A DNA stretch of 18,634 bases from Dehalococcoidia bacterium (GCA_021296015.1 JAGWBG010000039.1:1-18634), one strand, 5' to 3'; shown: positions 1 to 6,495, counted from the stretch's first letter. Made by a program: numbers and translations. The notes: a model not told the origin generated them from the sequence alone.

Positions 1-291
1 AACATCATCCAAAGCCTGAGCCGCATAGACCGTTTCCAGAGCACGACCCACTTTATGGGCGACCAGCTTATAGATATTCAGGGCGATACGGCGGACGTGG
101 AGACCTACGCCATAGACTATCTCCTATACACCCTGGATGGTACTCAATACATGTCGACCGGGGGGCTCCGGTACAACGATAAGTTCGTGCGGCAAGATGG
201 CAAATGGCTGGTCCGTCACCGGGTGATGTATGTGGACTGGCGCCGGAACGAAGCCCTGGACCAGGCCTCCCCAGGCCCCGATAGCGTGTAG
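1..291 (+). CDS. SnoaL/NTF2-like domain protein, 3' end only
   Basis: The frame is open from the first base of the window and stops with TAG at 289-291, giving the last 96 residues of a longer protein. The visible part alternates strands in the way SnoaL-like (NTF2-fold) domains do. It has a HFMGDQLIDIQGD segment, then VETYAIDYLLY, then a GLRYNDKFVRQDGKWLVRHR segment, which resembles the usual 'Y-D-(x)-(F/L)-x-R-x-(D/G)-G-x-W-(R/L)-(I/V)-x-x-R' close of SnoaL-like domains. Proteins of this fold bind or convert small hydrophobic molecules, or are non-enzymatic. Nothing here fixes a substrate. The in-frame ATG at 55 is unlikely to be the real start, because the conserved fold runs straight through it from upstream. 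Family assignment is from the motif pattern only. Confidence 0.7.
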   Translation, partial: NIIQSLSRIDRFQSTTHFMGDQLIDIQGDTADVETYAIDYLLYTLDGTQYMSTGGLRYNDKFVRQDGKWLVRHRVMYVDWRRNEALDQASPGPDSV

Positions 292-380
292 TTGCTGGTG
301 CTCCTCCACGGAAACCGTAACAAAAAGTGTGGATATGGGTGATGGAGTGTATCGAAAGGTATGGCGGCGGCAAGGGCGGT

Positions 381-395
381 TAGCTTGACAAGCTA
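381..395. promoter_or_regulatory. palindrome overlapping a possible -35 box upstream of otsA
   Basis: TAGCTTG-A-CAAGCTA is a perfect 7-bp inverted repeat with a one-base centre. TTGACA (385-390) lies inside it, and TAATGT (408-413, only 3/6 to the -10 consensus) follows at 17 bp. If this promoter is used, transcription would begin near 420, about 120 bases ahead of otsA, and the palindrome would sit where a repressor could block it. The -10 is weak, so this is only a candidate. Confidence 0.3.
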
Positions 396-543
396 CACTG
401 GAGGTGCTAATGTCAGACTGTCACGCCCTCTTTAGATTCCTTCATCTTTGATCACTCGGCAATAGATTGGGTTGAGATAGAACGCCGGTGGTGGCCTGAG
501 TGACAACAGGTCAAGTCTCGGCGCGATATGGGGAGCCACGGCC

Positions 544-2061
544 ATGGCAGTAGATCCGAAGGAGGCTCGCTGGGCCCAGCTAAAGGACTTATGCGACGAA
601 GTCCTATCCAAAAGGCGGCTCATACTCGTCAGCAACCGTGGGCCAGTAGAGCATCAGATCACCCCGGATGGCCGCATTGAGGCACGAAGAGGCAGTGGAG
701 GAGTGGTCACCGCCCTTAACTCCCTTGGCACGATGGTAGAGTTTGCATGGGTCGCCAGCGCCATAGGCGAGGGAGACAGGAAAGTATCGGAAAATAGCGC
801 AGGAGGCAGAATCCGGTCTCCCCTACCCGGACAGCAGATTTACCTCCGCTACGTCGTAACCCCCCGCAGGGTCTACCACAGGTATTACAACGTCTTTTGC
901 AATCCCCTGCTGTGGTTCCTACAGCATTACATGTGGAACTCTCCATACAATCCCAACCTGGACGCCAACGTACACGAGGCCTGGCAGGACGGGTACGTAG
1001 AGGTAAACAAGGCCTTTGCCAAGGCGGTGATTGAGGAGGCCCAGGAAGCCGACAACCCGCCCATCATCATGGTCCACGATTATCACCTCTATCTAGTGCC
1101 CGAGTACACCAGAAACGCTTTACCGGACTCCACAATCCACCACTTCACCCATATCCCCTGGCCGTCGCCGCGGTACTGGCAACTCATACCCTCCTACATG
1201 ATCAAGAAAATCTGTGAAGGGCTGTGTGCGGCCGACGTAGTTGGATTTCAGACCGTCCACGACGTGCGAAACTTCCTGGACACCTGCGCCGAATTCCTGC
1301 CCGAAGCTGAGATAGACTACAACACTCGGGAGATACGCCGGGACGGCCAGCGTACCCAGGTACGCATTTACCCCATCTCCATAAGCGTAGATGAGATAAG
1401 ACGAATCGCCAACTCACCCAGGGCCCTGGACTACGAGAGACGGCTTCAGCCCATGTGCAATGAGAAAACTATGATACGGGTGGACAGAGCTGAGCCCAGC
1501 AAAAACGTGGTGCGAGGTTTCAAGGCCTACGAGTTGCTGTTATCCAGGCACCCGGAGCTTCAGGGCCGTGTCAGTTTCCTGGCATTTCTCGTCCCGTCAC
1601 GCACCCACATAAGGCAATACCAGAGATACATGGATGAGATACACCACGTTATTCAGAATATAAACTCCGCCTTTGGGACCCCAGAATGGCAGCCCGTGTC
1701 CACCTTCATAGAGAATAACTACACTCAGGCCATTGCCGGTATGAAGCTCTACGACGTGATGCTGGTGAACTCGGTCATTGACGGTATGAACCTGGTGGCC
1801 AAGGAGGGACCCGTGGTCAATGACCGTGGGGGTGTACTGATTCTGTCGGAGACCACCGGGGCATACAAACAACTGTCGCCGGGGGCGCTGGCCGTCTCTC
1901 CTTCGGACATTGAGGGCACTATGACGGCAATGTATCAGGCACTCACCATGAGCGACGAGGAAAGGGCACAACGGGCCGCAACGCTGGCCCAAATTGTCGA
2001 GAGAGAAGACATACTCCACTGGATTATCTGCCAGTTGGAGGACATCAGGTCCCTGATTTAG
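544..2061 (+). CDS. otsA: trehalose-6-phosphate synthase, GT20 family (variant active site)
   Basis: A 505-residue GT20 glycosyltransferase. It would transfer glucose from a nucleotide sugar to glucose-6-phosphate in the cytoplasm, the first step of OtsAB trehalose synthesis. Landmarks are LILVSNRGP (26-34, substrate-binding Arg), a glycine-rich loop GSGGVVTAL (50-58), HDYHL (178-182), FTHIPWPSPRYW (201-212), DVVGFQT (231-237), VDRAEPSK (313-320, the Arg and Lys that contact the donor phosphates) and DGMNLVAKEGP (413-423). Length fits the family. ATG 544 has GGGAG at 531-535 with 8-nt spacing. Two sites differ from E. coli-type OtsA: 'VDRLDYxKG' is replaced by VDRAEPSKN, and the Arg of 'RDGMN' is Ile412. 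I associate this form with actinobacterial and Chloroflexota GT20 enzymes, a group that also includes non-trehalose pseudo-glycosyltransferases. The neighbouring phosphatase supports a trehalose-type product. It ends 14 bp from the convergent otsB stop. Confidence 0.88.
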   Translation: MAVDPKEARWAQLKDLCDEVLSKRRLILVSNRGPVEHQITPDGRIEARRGSGGVVTALNSLGTMVEFAWVASAIGEGDRKVSENSAGGRIRSPLPGQQIYLRYVVTPRRVYHRYYNVFCNPLLWFLQHYMWNSPYNPNLDANVHEAWQDGYVEVNKAFAKAVIEEAQEADNPPIIMVHDYHLYLVPEYTRNALPDSTIHHFTHIPWPSPRYWQLIPSYMIKKICEGLCAADVVGFQTVHDVRNFLDTCAEFLPEAEIDYNTREIRRDGQRTQVRIYPISISVDEIRRIANSPRALDYERRLQPMCNEKTMIRVDRAEPSKNVVRGFKAYELLLSRHPELQGRVSFLAFLVPSRTHIRQYQRYMDEIHHVIQNINSAFGTPEWQPVSTFIENNYTQAIAGMKLYDVMLVNSVIDGMNLVAKEGPVVNDRGGVLILSETTGAYKQLSPGALAVSPSDIEGTMTAMYQALTMSDEERAQRAATLAQIVEREDILHWIICQLEDIRSLI

Positions 2062-2075
2062 GAAGCCTCTGAAAG

Positions 2076-2879
2076 TCAGTCATTCCGGTGAAAGCCAGAG
2101 TCCAAATCTGTTTTATCGGCCAACCAGACCAGGAACCGCTCCACTTCAGCCACGCTTAGCAGAGTCAATTCTGCCTCGCTTTTCAACTCCGGCGGAGAGT
2201 CGGCACTTACTACGGCGATAGATTTGAAGGCAAATCCTCCCTCGCTCGACAGCTTCCCGGCGGCCCGGAATGAGTCCAACTCCGTAACGTCGTCCCCAAT
2301 GAGGATGGCACCGAACAGGGGGAACTCCTTTACCAGGGACACATCGGCGCAGAGTACGTCTACAACGGCCTTCCCCATCAAGGTCCTCACCTCTCCTTGA
2401 GCCAGCTCTTCGATAGCCTTTAAAATGCTCTCACGAGCTACGCCCGGGTCAGGTGCATGGCGGTAGTGTATGGCAAAGGAGCCTCCTTTATCCTCGAAAA
2501 AGAGGCCCTCCAAGGGGAGTTTCTCCCTAAGCAGTACCAGGAGTCGCCTCATCGAGGGTAGGTATGGGCTTGCCTCCTCGGCGAGGGTTTCCCTTCCGTC
2601 AATTATCCACTCAAGGCCGTGGTTACCCACGTAAACCAGGTCCTCAACCCCCACGATGTCTCTGGCCTGCCCGGCAGAGCGCCCGGTGATTATGGACACG
2701 AGGGGAAGGGAACGGCTTAGCTCCCGGAGCACCGCCTTGATGGACGGACTAACGCTGGCCTCATCCGGCTGTGGCACAATTTCCGATATGGTGCCGTCCA
2801 GGTCCAGCAGCAAGCCAATCGGCCCTTCCCTCAGGAGGCTAGCCACCTCACCTAGATTGTCAAACAGATGACCTCTCAT
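2076..2879 (-). CDS. otsB: trehalose-6-phosphate phosphatase, HAD family
   Basis: A 267-residue HAD-superfamily sugar phosphatase that would release trehalose from trehalose-6-phosphate. Visible motifs are DLDGT (26-30, nucleophile D26 and acid D28), ITGRS (64-68), YVGNHGLEW (83-91, the typical T6P-phosphatase segment), a Lys at 184 (motif III) and IGDDVTELDSF (194-204, Mg-binding acidic motif). ATG 2879 was chosen because GAGGTG lies just upstream on the minus strand; GTG 2891, four residues longer, is the alternative. Two oddities: the stretch between K184 and GDD is only about ten residues, shorter than in typical OtsB, which suggests a small internal deletion. Also, the last eight or so codons (DSGFHRND) are formed by a copy of the local palindromic repeat. 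The gene converges with otsA, so the pair does not form one operon. Confidence 0.85.
   Translation of the reverse strand: MRGHLFDNLGEVASLLREGPIGLLLDLDGTISEIVPQPDEASVSPSIKAVLRELSRSLPLVSIITGRSAGQARDIVGVEDLVYVGNHGLEWIIDGRETLAEEASPYLPSMRRLLVLLREKLPLEGLFFEDKGGSFAIHYRHAPDPGVARESILKAIEELAQGEVRTLMGKAVVDVLCADVSLVKEFPLFGAILIGDDVTELDSFRAAGKLSSEGGFAFKSIAVVSADSPPELKSEAELTLLSVAEVERFLVWLADKTDLDSGFHRND
2079..2104. repeat. degenerate half copy of the palindromic repeat
   Basis: One imperfect hairpin unit (ATTCCGGT-GAAA-GCCAGAGT, then CC) of the repeat family seen intact at 2947-3015. It lies between the convergent otsA and otsB genes and supplies the final codons of otsB. Confidence 0.6.
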
Positions 2880-2946
2880 TGTCAGGCCCACCTCAGATTC
2901 CTCGCTACTGCCTGCGCCCGCAGCCGTTAATCCACCCCTTTTTATT

Positions 2947-3015
2947 CGTCATTCCGGCGTAGGCCGGAATCCACCCCTGCCCCAGCCCTGGATTCTGGCT
3001 TTCGCCAGAATGACG
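2947..3015. repeat. paired-hairpin REP/dRS3-like element, complete copy
   Basis: Two 27-bp arms (2947-2973 and 2989-3015) are imperfect inverted copies of each other, and each arm contains a perfect 8-bp hairpin with a 4-nt loop. The left is ATTCCGGC-GTAG-GCCGGAAT and the right is ATTCTGGC-TTTC-GCCAGAAT. Each arm runs outwards to CGTC and inwards to CCA. The core matches the ATTCC-N10-GGAAT form of repeats such as Neisseria dRS3. No transposase is present. Confidence 0.85.
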
Positions 3016-3146
3016 GAAAGGATCGCCAGAGCGACGGGGACGGGGTGTTCCCTGCGGGCCGCCCAGAAGGACTGAAAGACCCTATCTCACCTGAGGAATA
3101 TGTTCTTGTACAGTGTAGCACCTATGGTAAAATACGAATAGATAGA

Positions 3147-3167
3147 CTGTAGTAATAGCGTAGGAAG
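3147..3167. repeat. 21-bp direct repeat, copy 1
   Basis: This is identical over 21 bases to 4118-4138 (begins CTGTAGTAATAG, ends CGTAGGAAG). The identity ends abruptly on both sides. The two copies bracket the ankyrin lipoprotein gene. Confidence 0.8.
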
Positions 3168-3255
3168 GGCATATCCCTAGACGGCAATGATTTGGGAATT
3201 CAAGGTTACGACTATAGTAAGGGAACTACATCGAATCTTACCTTGCTCGATAGTG

Positions 3256-3261
3256 TATAAT
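3256..3261 (+). promoter_or_regulatory. TATAAT box ahead of the ankyrin lipoprotein gene
   Basis: A perfect TATAAT ends 31 bases before ATG 3293, but no good -35 hexamer lies 16-18 bp upstream. It overlaps an earlier in-frame ATG at 3260. If the box is used, that ATG would precede the transcript start, which favours the start at 3293. Confidence 0.35.
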
Positions 3262-3292
3262 GCAGGCTACCACACACAAGTGGAGAGCAGGA

Positions 3293-4066
3293 ATGATAGC
3301 ACGGGGCCTTATCGCACTGATAGCCCTTCTAGCGATTGGATGCGGTTCCAGTCCAACTCCTGATAGAGTAGAAGTAATAGTGACGGCTACACCTACATCT
3401 GCACCTATGGATAGCCCCGAGGTTATAGTGGTCACGGCTACTCCTACATCTGCACCTATGAATAGCCCCGAGGTTATAGTGGTCACGGCTACACCGACAC
3501 CTAAACCTGCTCCTACTGCTACAATTGAGCCTACCCCGACAATGGATTCACACTCCATTGCGGTTGAAGCTACGGCACCTGCGGCCACAGTAGTCACCGA
3601 TACTTCTGTACCTACAGATACGCCTACACAGGAAGAAGTAGATACTCCCACGCCGACGAGCACCGTTATAGAGGAATCAAGCGGTCACGGAGCCTCCGTC
3701 CTGAATGAAGCCGTATGGCGAGGCGACATCTCGCTAGTTGAGATTCTGATAGACGCTGGTGCGGATGTGAACGGACGTAATCCAGACGGCAATCCGGTTA
3801 TCTATGAGGCTATATGGCGTAATCATGTCGGGATTGTCCGATTGTTACTTAACGCCGGTGCAAATCCCAATGCACTAGACGCAGACAAAGTTCCGGTCTT
3901 GATTGAAGCCACTTGGAGAGGACACGCCGAAATCGTACAGCTATTGATAGATGCCGGAGCGGACCCTAATCTACCTGGCCCCGATGGAGATACTGCCTTG
4001 AGTGAGGCTACTTGGAGGGGCCATCAGGAGATAGTCCGCATACTGCTTGGCGGTAGCGCAAGCTAA
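3293..4066 (+). CDS. ankyrin-repeat lipoprotein with Thr/Pro-rich linker
   Basis: A 257-residue protein. Residues 1-17 (MIARGLIALIALLAIGC) look like a lipoprotein signal with the lipid-bearing Cys17. Residues 18-130 are a Thr/Pro/Val-rich linker containing a 17-residue unit (TATPTSAPM[D/N]SPEVIVV) repeated twice. Residues 133-257 hold four ankyrin repeats, the last truncated (133-166, 167-199, 200-232, 233-257). Each repeat carries EA-x-W-R where the consensus has A-A-x-x-G, followed by IVxLL and DAGADPN-type turns. A membrane-anchored, outward-facing protein-binding module is inferred; no partner is indicated. ATG 3293 was preferred to ATG 3260 because it gives a compact signal peptide, has GGAGAG at 3282-3287, and ATG 3260 overlaps a TATAAT box. 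The DNA is more AT-rich than its flanks and lies between 21-bp direct repeats, so it may be an acquired segment. Confidence 0.82.
   Translation: MIARGLIALIALLAIGCGSSPTPDRVEVIVTATPTSAPMDSPEVIVVTATPTSAPMNSPEVIVVTATPTPKPAPTATIEPTPTMDSHSIAVEATAPAATVVTDTSVPTDTPTQEEVDTPTPTSTVIEESSGHGASVLNEAVWRGDISLVEILIDAGADVNGRNPDGNPVIYEAIWRNHVGIVRLLLNAGANPNALDADKVPVLIEATWRGHAEIVQLLIDAGADPNLPGPDGDTALSEATWRGHQEIVRILLGGSAS
3383..3484. repeat. 51-bp tandem repeat inside the lipoprotein linker
   Basis: Two adjacent 51-bp units, starting at ACGGCTAC 3383 and 3434, differ at only a few bases; a third partial unit starts at 3485. The unit is in frame (17 codons), so copy-number change would lengthen or shorten the linker without a frameshift. 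Confidence 0.85.
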
Positions 4067-4102
4067 TCGAATCCCTCCTTAACAAAATGTTGTCAATGAT
4101 GG

Positions 4103-4148
4103 GACTTTTGCACTTACCTGTAGTAATAGCGTAGGAAGTGCAAAAGTC
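4103..4148. terminator. 13-bp stem hairpin after the ankyrin gene; loop holds the 21-bp repeat
   Basis: GACTTTTGCACTT (4103-4115) pairs perfectly with AAGTGCAAAAGTC (4136-4148) across a 20-nt loop. It starts 37 bases after the gene stop. There is no T-run downstream, so it is either a non-classical terminator or part of a mobile/repeat structure. Most of the second 21-bp repeat copy (4118-4138) lies in the loop. Confidence 0.5.
4118..4138. repeat. 21-bp direct repeat, copy 2
   Basis: Perfect match to 3147-3167, 971 bp downstream of it. The last three bases fall in the right arm of the hairpin at 4103-4148. Confidence 0.8.
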
Positions 4149-4162
4149 AATTCGCATGACCC

Positions 4163-4248
4163 CGTCACTCCCGCGAAAGCGGGAGTCCAGTATGCCGAAT
4201 GGTGGATTCCCGTTTTCACCTGCCAGAGGCGGGCAAGCGGGAATGACG
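4163..4248. repeat. paired-hairpin REP/dRS3-like element with an inner insertion
   Basis: The left arm has a perfect hairpin, ACTCCCGC-GAAA-GCGGGAGT (4167-4186). The right arm begins ATTCCCG and ends CGGGAAT, but its loop is enlarged by an ACCTGCC..GGCGGGC module. The outer ends (CGTCACTCCC / GGGAATGACG) correspond to the copy at 2947-3015. It sits between the ankyrin gene and the 190-residue gene. Confidence 0.8.
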
Positions 4249-4306
4249 ATGGCTCAATTGCGAGCCAAACCCGTAGTTTTGCACTTGCCGGTGAGAAAGT
4301 GAGCCT

Positions 4307-4879
4307 ATGGAAGAGTTGTTTGACCTGGGCCAGCATGGCCCTGAGCGGCCAGATATTAGCCTCTGCATCTTTCCCCATCTCAAGGATTTCCTGGCCATAG
4401 ACTTTAGAGGTGGGGAGCTCCGAGTAAGGCTACTAAACACGTCAGAGGTCTTTGGTAATTCCTTCTTCAGCAGGATAGAAGAAAGCTTTAGCCAAACACT
4501 TAGAGAGTCCACTGAATACCCTTTCGCCCACCTCATAGATTTGCCACTGAGGGTGGAGGAACTTGTCAGGGTAATGGGGATGCTGGCTATCCTGGAGAGG
4601 TTGGACAGCACGGAAACGGGAGATGGATTCCCAACCGTAGCCGTGTTTATCATTAGCGGGGCCGCGCTCTCCGCGAACTCTCAGCAGATTTCCACTGCGT
4701 TCCAGTCCCTTCTGGGAGAAGACGCTGACCAGGCCATTGTCCTCGAATACTCCAACATACTGGAGAGACTGATTTCTGAAGAGCACGAGGTGGTCAAACT
4801 CATTGACCGTCAGGAGCTTAGAGAGGCCCTGGAAGAGCAGTCCCCCAACTTTTTTTCTCTATGGGAGCGCAGGAACTAA
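4307..4879 (+). CDS. hypothetical protein, 190 aa
   Basis: I do not recognise this protein. ATG 4307 is the first start after an in-frame TGA at 4292, with only a weak GTGAG upstream. The sequence is acidic and looks like a mixed alpha/beta soluble domain. It has an early strand-like FLAIDFRGGELRVRLL, a central hydrophobic helix LVRVMGMLAILERL, a strand TVAVFIISGAAL, and a long acidic C-terminal helical stretch (EEHEVVKLIDRQELREALEE). There is no signal peptide, membrane segment or obvious catalytic motif. Coding is supported by an uninterrupted frame with protein-like composition between two repeat-bearing non-coding regions. It reads in the same direction as the iron-sulfur protein gene downstream, but a separate promoter appears between them, so co-transcription is unlikely. 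Confidence 0.6.
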   Translation: MEELFDLGQHGPERPDISLCIFPHLKDFLAIDFRGGELRVRLLNTSEVFGNSFFSRIEESFSQTLRESTEYPFAHLIDLPLRVEELVRVMGMLAILERLDSTETGDGFPTVAVFIISGAALSANSQQISTAFQSLLGEDADQAIVLEYSNILERLISEEHEVVKLIDRQELREALEEQSPNFFSLWERRN

Positions 4880-4967
4880 TAGTGGAGTACCCATCCCGCC
4901 AGAGTGTCTGAATATCAGGCTGCGTTCTCTGCCACCCATCGCCCACCAAGCCACGTCGCATAATCCC

Positions 4968-4996
4968 TTGACAATGGAAAGACTTGGCATCAGAAT
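4968..4996 (+). promoter_or_regulatory. sigma70-type promoter for the iron-sulfur protein gene
   Basis: TTGACA (4968-4973), 17 bp, CAGAAT (4991-4996). The expected transcript start is near 5003, leaving a leader of about 135 nt to ATG 5139. The remaining intergenic sequence 4880-5138 shows no gene. Confidence 0.45.
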
Positions 4997-5138
4997 ACGA
5001 ATCAAATCCTTGGAATGTTGAGACCGTCGGGGCCCGCTTAGGGGCACAATTCCGGAACTCGTGTATAAGGAGAGAGGGACTCTGCTGAAAATCGGGCACT
5101 CAATAACCCGTCCTGGCAGAAGATATGGCGACGAAGAG

Positions 5139-6344
5139 ATGACTATCAACGTACCCGAGGAATTGGAAACTGCCCCAGGGGTCATCCAGAACCCCCATGA
5201 GGTGGAGTTCTACAGCAGGGAGTATCCCCTGGAGAGCCAAACGGTCGAGTACACCGCAGATTTTGAATGGCTCAAGTCGGTTGCTCCTGAAGAATTCCTG
5301 GTTGAACTTAAAATGCACGACTCCATGCACAAGGCCATCATTGCAGAGTCCATGAATACCGGAGACATGGACCCTACAGCCGAGCCGGTACCCGGCAAAG
5401 ACGTCACTCAACTAATCAAAGACAAGGCCAGGGAGTTGGGGTTCGGAGAAGTGGGGATTACCAAGTTCGACAAGCGTTACGCTTTCAAGTCCAAGAGAGA
5501 TTGGGTAAAGTTCCCCCACGCTATATGCCTGGCCTACGAGCAAACGTACGAGCCTACTCAAACGGCGCCCAGCATTGAGGCTGAGGGGCCCCACTTCGGC
5601 ACCTACAGGATAATGGGAGCGTTGGCCCTGGACCTGGGAGACTATATCAGGAGCCTGGGCTACCATGCCCAAGTCCATAATCCCCTGGTCGAGAGCACCG
5701 TATTCATACCCATGTTTGTCCAGGCCGGGCTGGGACAGTTGGGTGCCAATGGGCAACTGCTGTCACCCCATTTCGGCTCCAGGGCCAGACTTATGGTGAT
5801 AACCACCGACGCCGAAGTGACCCACGATGAGCCCATGGATTACGGCATCAACGCCTTCTGCGCAGTATGCCAGGTGTGCGTGAACCGCTGCCCGGGCCGC
5901 GCCCTGCTGAGGGAACGAATCTGGTGGAGGGGCACGGAAAAGTACAAGGTGATGTTCAGGCGTTGCCATCCCGTAATGGCGCGTTACGATAGTTGCGGCG
6001 TGTGCATGAAAACCTGTCCCGTCCAGAGATATGGAATGAAAAATGTGATGGACCACTACGCCACCACCGGACAGGTGCTGGGCAAAGGCACTCATCTGCT
6101 GGAGGGATACAACTTGCGGGAGTTGGGCTACTTCGGGCCTGGCGAGCTACCGAGGTTTGAAAGCGACTTCTTCCACTTCCCCCACGGCAAGGCTGAGGAC
6201 TTGCTCTTTGAGGAGTTCAAGGAGAAGCTAAGGATGGGCGAGGTCAACGATGACTCCGAAGGTGAAGCCGTCTTGCATGAGTTCAAGCATAGGGTAGAGG
6301 AGTACGTCAATAATCGCCTGGACACCCCCCAGATGACTCAATAG
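5139..6344 (+). CDS. reductive dehalogenase-like / QueG-like double [4Fe-4S] protein
   Basis: A 401-residue, apparently cytoplasmic protein. Two ferredoxin-type clusters are explicit: C241-x2-C-x2-C-x3-C251-P, and C276-x9-C286-x2-C-x3-C293-P. Ahead of them lie a domain beginning KDVTQLIKDKARELGFGEVG (87-106) and the stretch AGLGQLGANGQLLSPHFGSR (196-215). This arrangement is shared by cobalamin-dependent reductive dehalogenases (RdhA) and epoxyqueuosine reductase (QueG). The QueG segment that carries the catalytic Asp reads NPLVEST here, without an Asp, so tRNA queuosine synthesis looks unlikely. No Tat signal and no RdhB-like anchor gene are present, unlike respiratory RdhA. ATG 5139 is a choice: the frame is open back to GTG 5061, but residues from there look non-coding. 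AAGGAG at 5067-5072 has only CTG codons at a useful distance. Substrate is unknown. Confidence 0.75.
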   Translation: MTINVPEELETAPGVIQNPHEVEFYSREYPLESQTVEYTADFEWLKSVAPEEFLVELKMHDSMHKAIIAESMNTGDMDPTAEPVPGKDVTQLIKDKARELGFGEVGITKFDKRYAFKSKRDWVKFPHAICLAYEQTYEPTQTAPSIEAEGPHFGTYRIMGALALDLGDYIRSLGYHAQVHNPLVESTVFIPMFVQAGLGQLGANGQLLSPHFGSRARLMVITTDAEVTHDEPMDYGINAFCAVCQVCVNRCPGRALLRERIWWRGTEKYKVMFRRCHPVMARYDSCGVCMKTCPVQRYGMKNVMDHYATTGQVLGKGTHLLEGYNLRELGYFGPGELPRFESDFFHFPHGKAEDLLFEEFKEKLRMGEVNDDSEGEAVLHEFKHRVEEYVNNRLDTPQMTQ

Positions 6345-6410
6345 TAGGCTTCACGCCTTTCGTCGTTACTCTGAAAGTAGAAGGCAAACCTCTCCAAACG
6401 CGCAGTTCAG

Positions 6411-6495
6411 GCTTTCGCCGGAGCCCCGTACTCCGACCTGCCAACCTACGGCAAGCCTTTGGCCTGTCGGCAGAAAGGTACGGGGCCGGCATCCA
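6411..6495. repeat. variant palindromic repeat between convergent genes; possible two-way terminator
   Basis: The ends resemble the local repeat family (GGCTTTCGCC on the left, GGCATCCA on the right). Inside, GCCCCGTAC (6423-6431) pairs perfectly with GTACGGGGC (6478-6486), enclosing smaller hairpins of the CTGCC/GGCAG type. It lies between the convergent iron-sulfur protein and GlcG/HbpS-like genes. Confidence 0.65.

Larger units (their letters stand above)
2880..3292. other. intergenic stretch between otsB and the ankyrin gene
   Basis: I see no gene here. It contains a complete double-hairpin repeat (2947-3015), the first copy of a 21-bp direct repeat (3147-3167) and weak promoter-like sequences. 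The first is TTGTAC 3106-3111, 16 bp, TAAAAT 3128-3133. The second is a lone TATAAT at 3256-3261. The right half, from about 3100, is more AT-rich than the rest of the window. Confidence 0.7.

Noticed and set aside
3260..3292. ATG 3260 as start of the ankyrin lipoprotein
   Set aside because: It overlaps a TATAAT box and would give a longer, less typical signal peptide; ATG 3293 has a ribosome site and a compact lipoprotein signal.
3238..3663. Minus-strand frame rich in GVGVAVTT repeats
   Set aside because: It is the antisense of the Thr/Pro-rich linker of the lipoprotein and has no independent support.
2947..4248. The regularly repeated palindromes as a CRISPR array
   Set aside because: Only two copies in this interval, over 1 kb apart, with no regular spacers; they are dispersed hairpin repeats.
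5061..5138. GTG 5061 as start of the iron-sulfur protein
   Set aside because: No ribosome site precedes it, and the extra 26 residues look like untranslated sequence that includes AAGGAG itself. It cannot be fully excluded.
5139..6344. Naming the iron-sulfur protein queG
   Set aside because: Cluster layout is shared with QueG, but the segment that should hold the catalytic Asp lacks it and overall features lean towards RdhA-like proteins.
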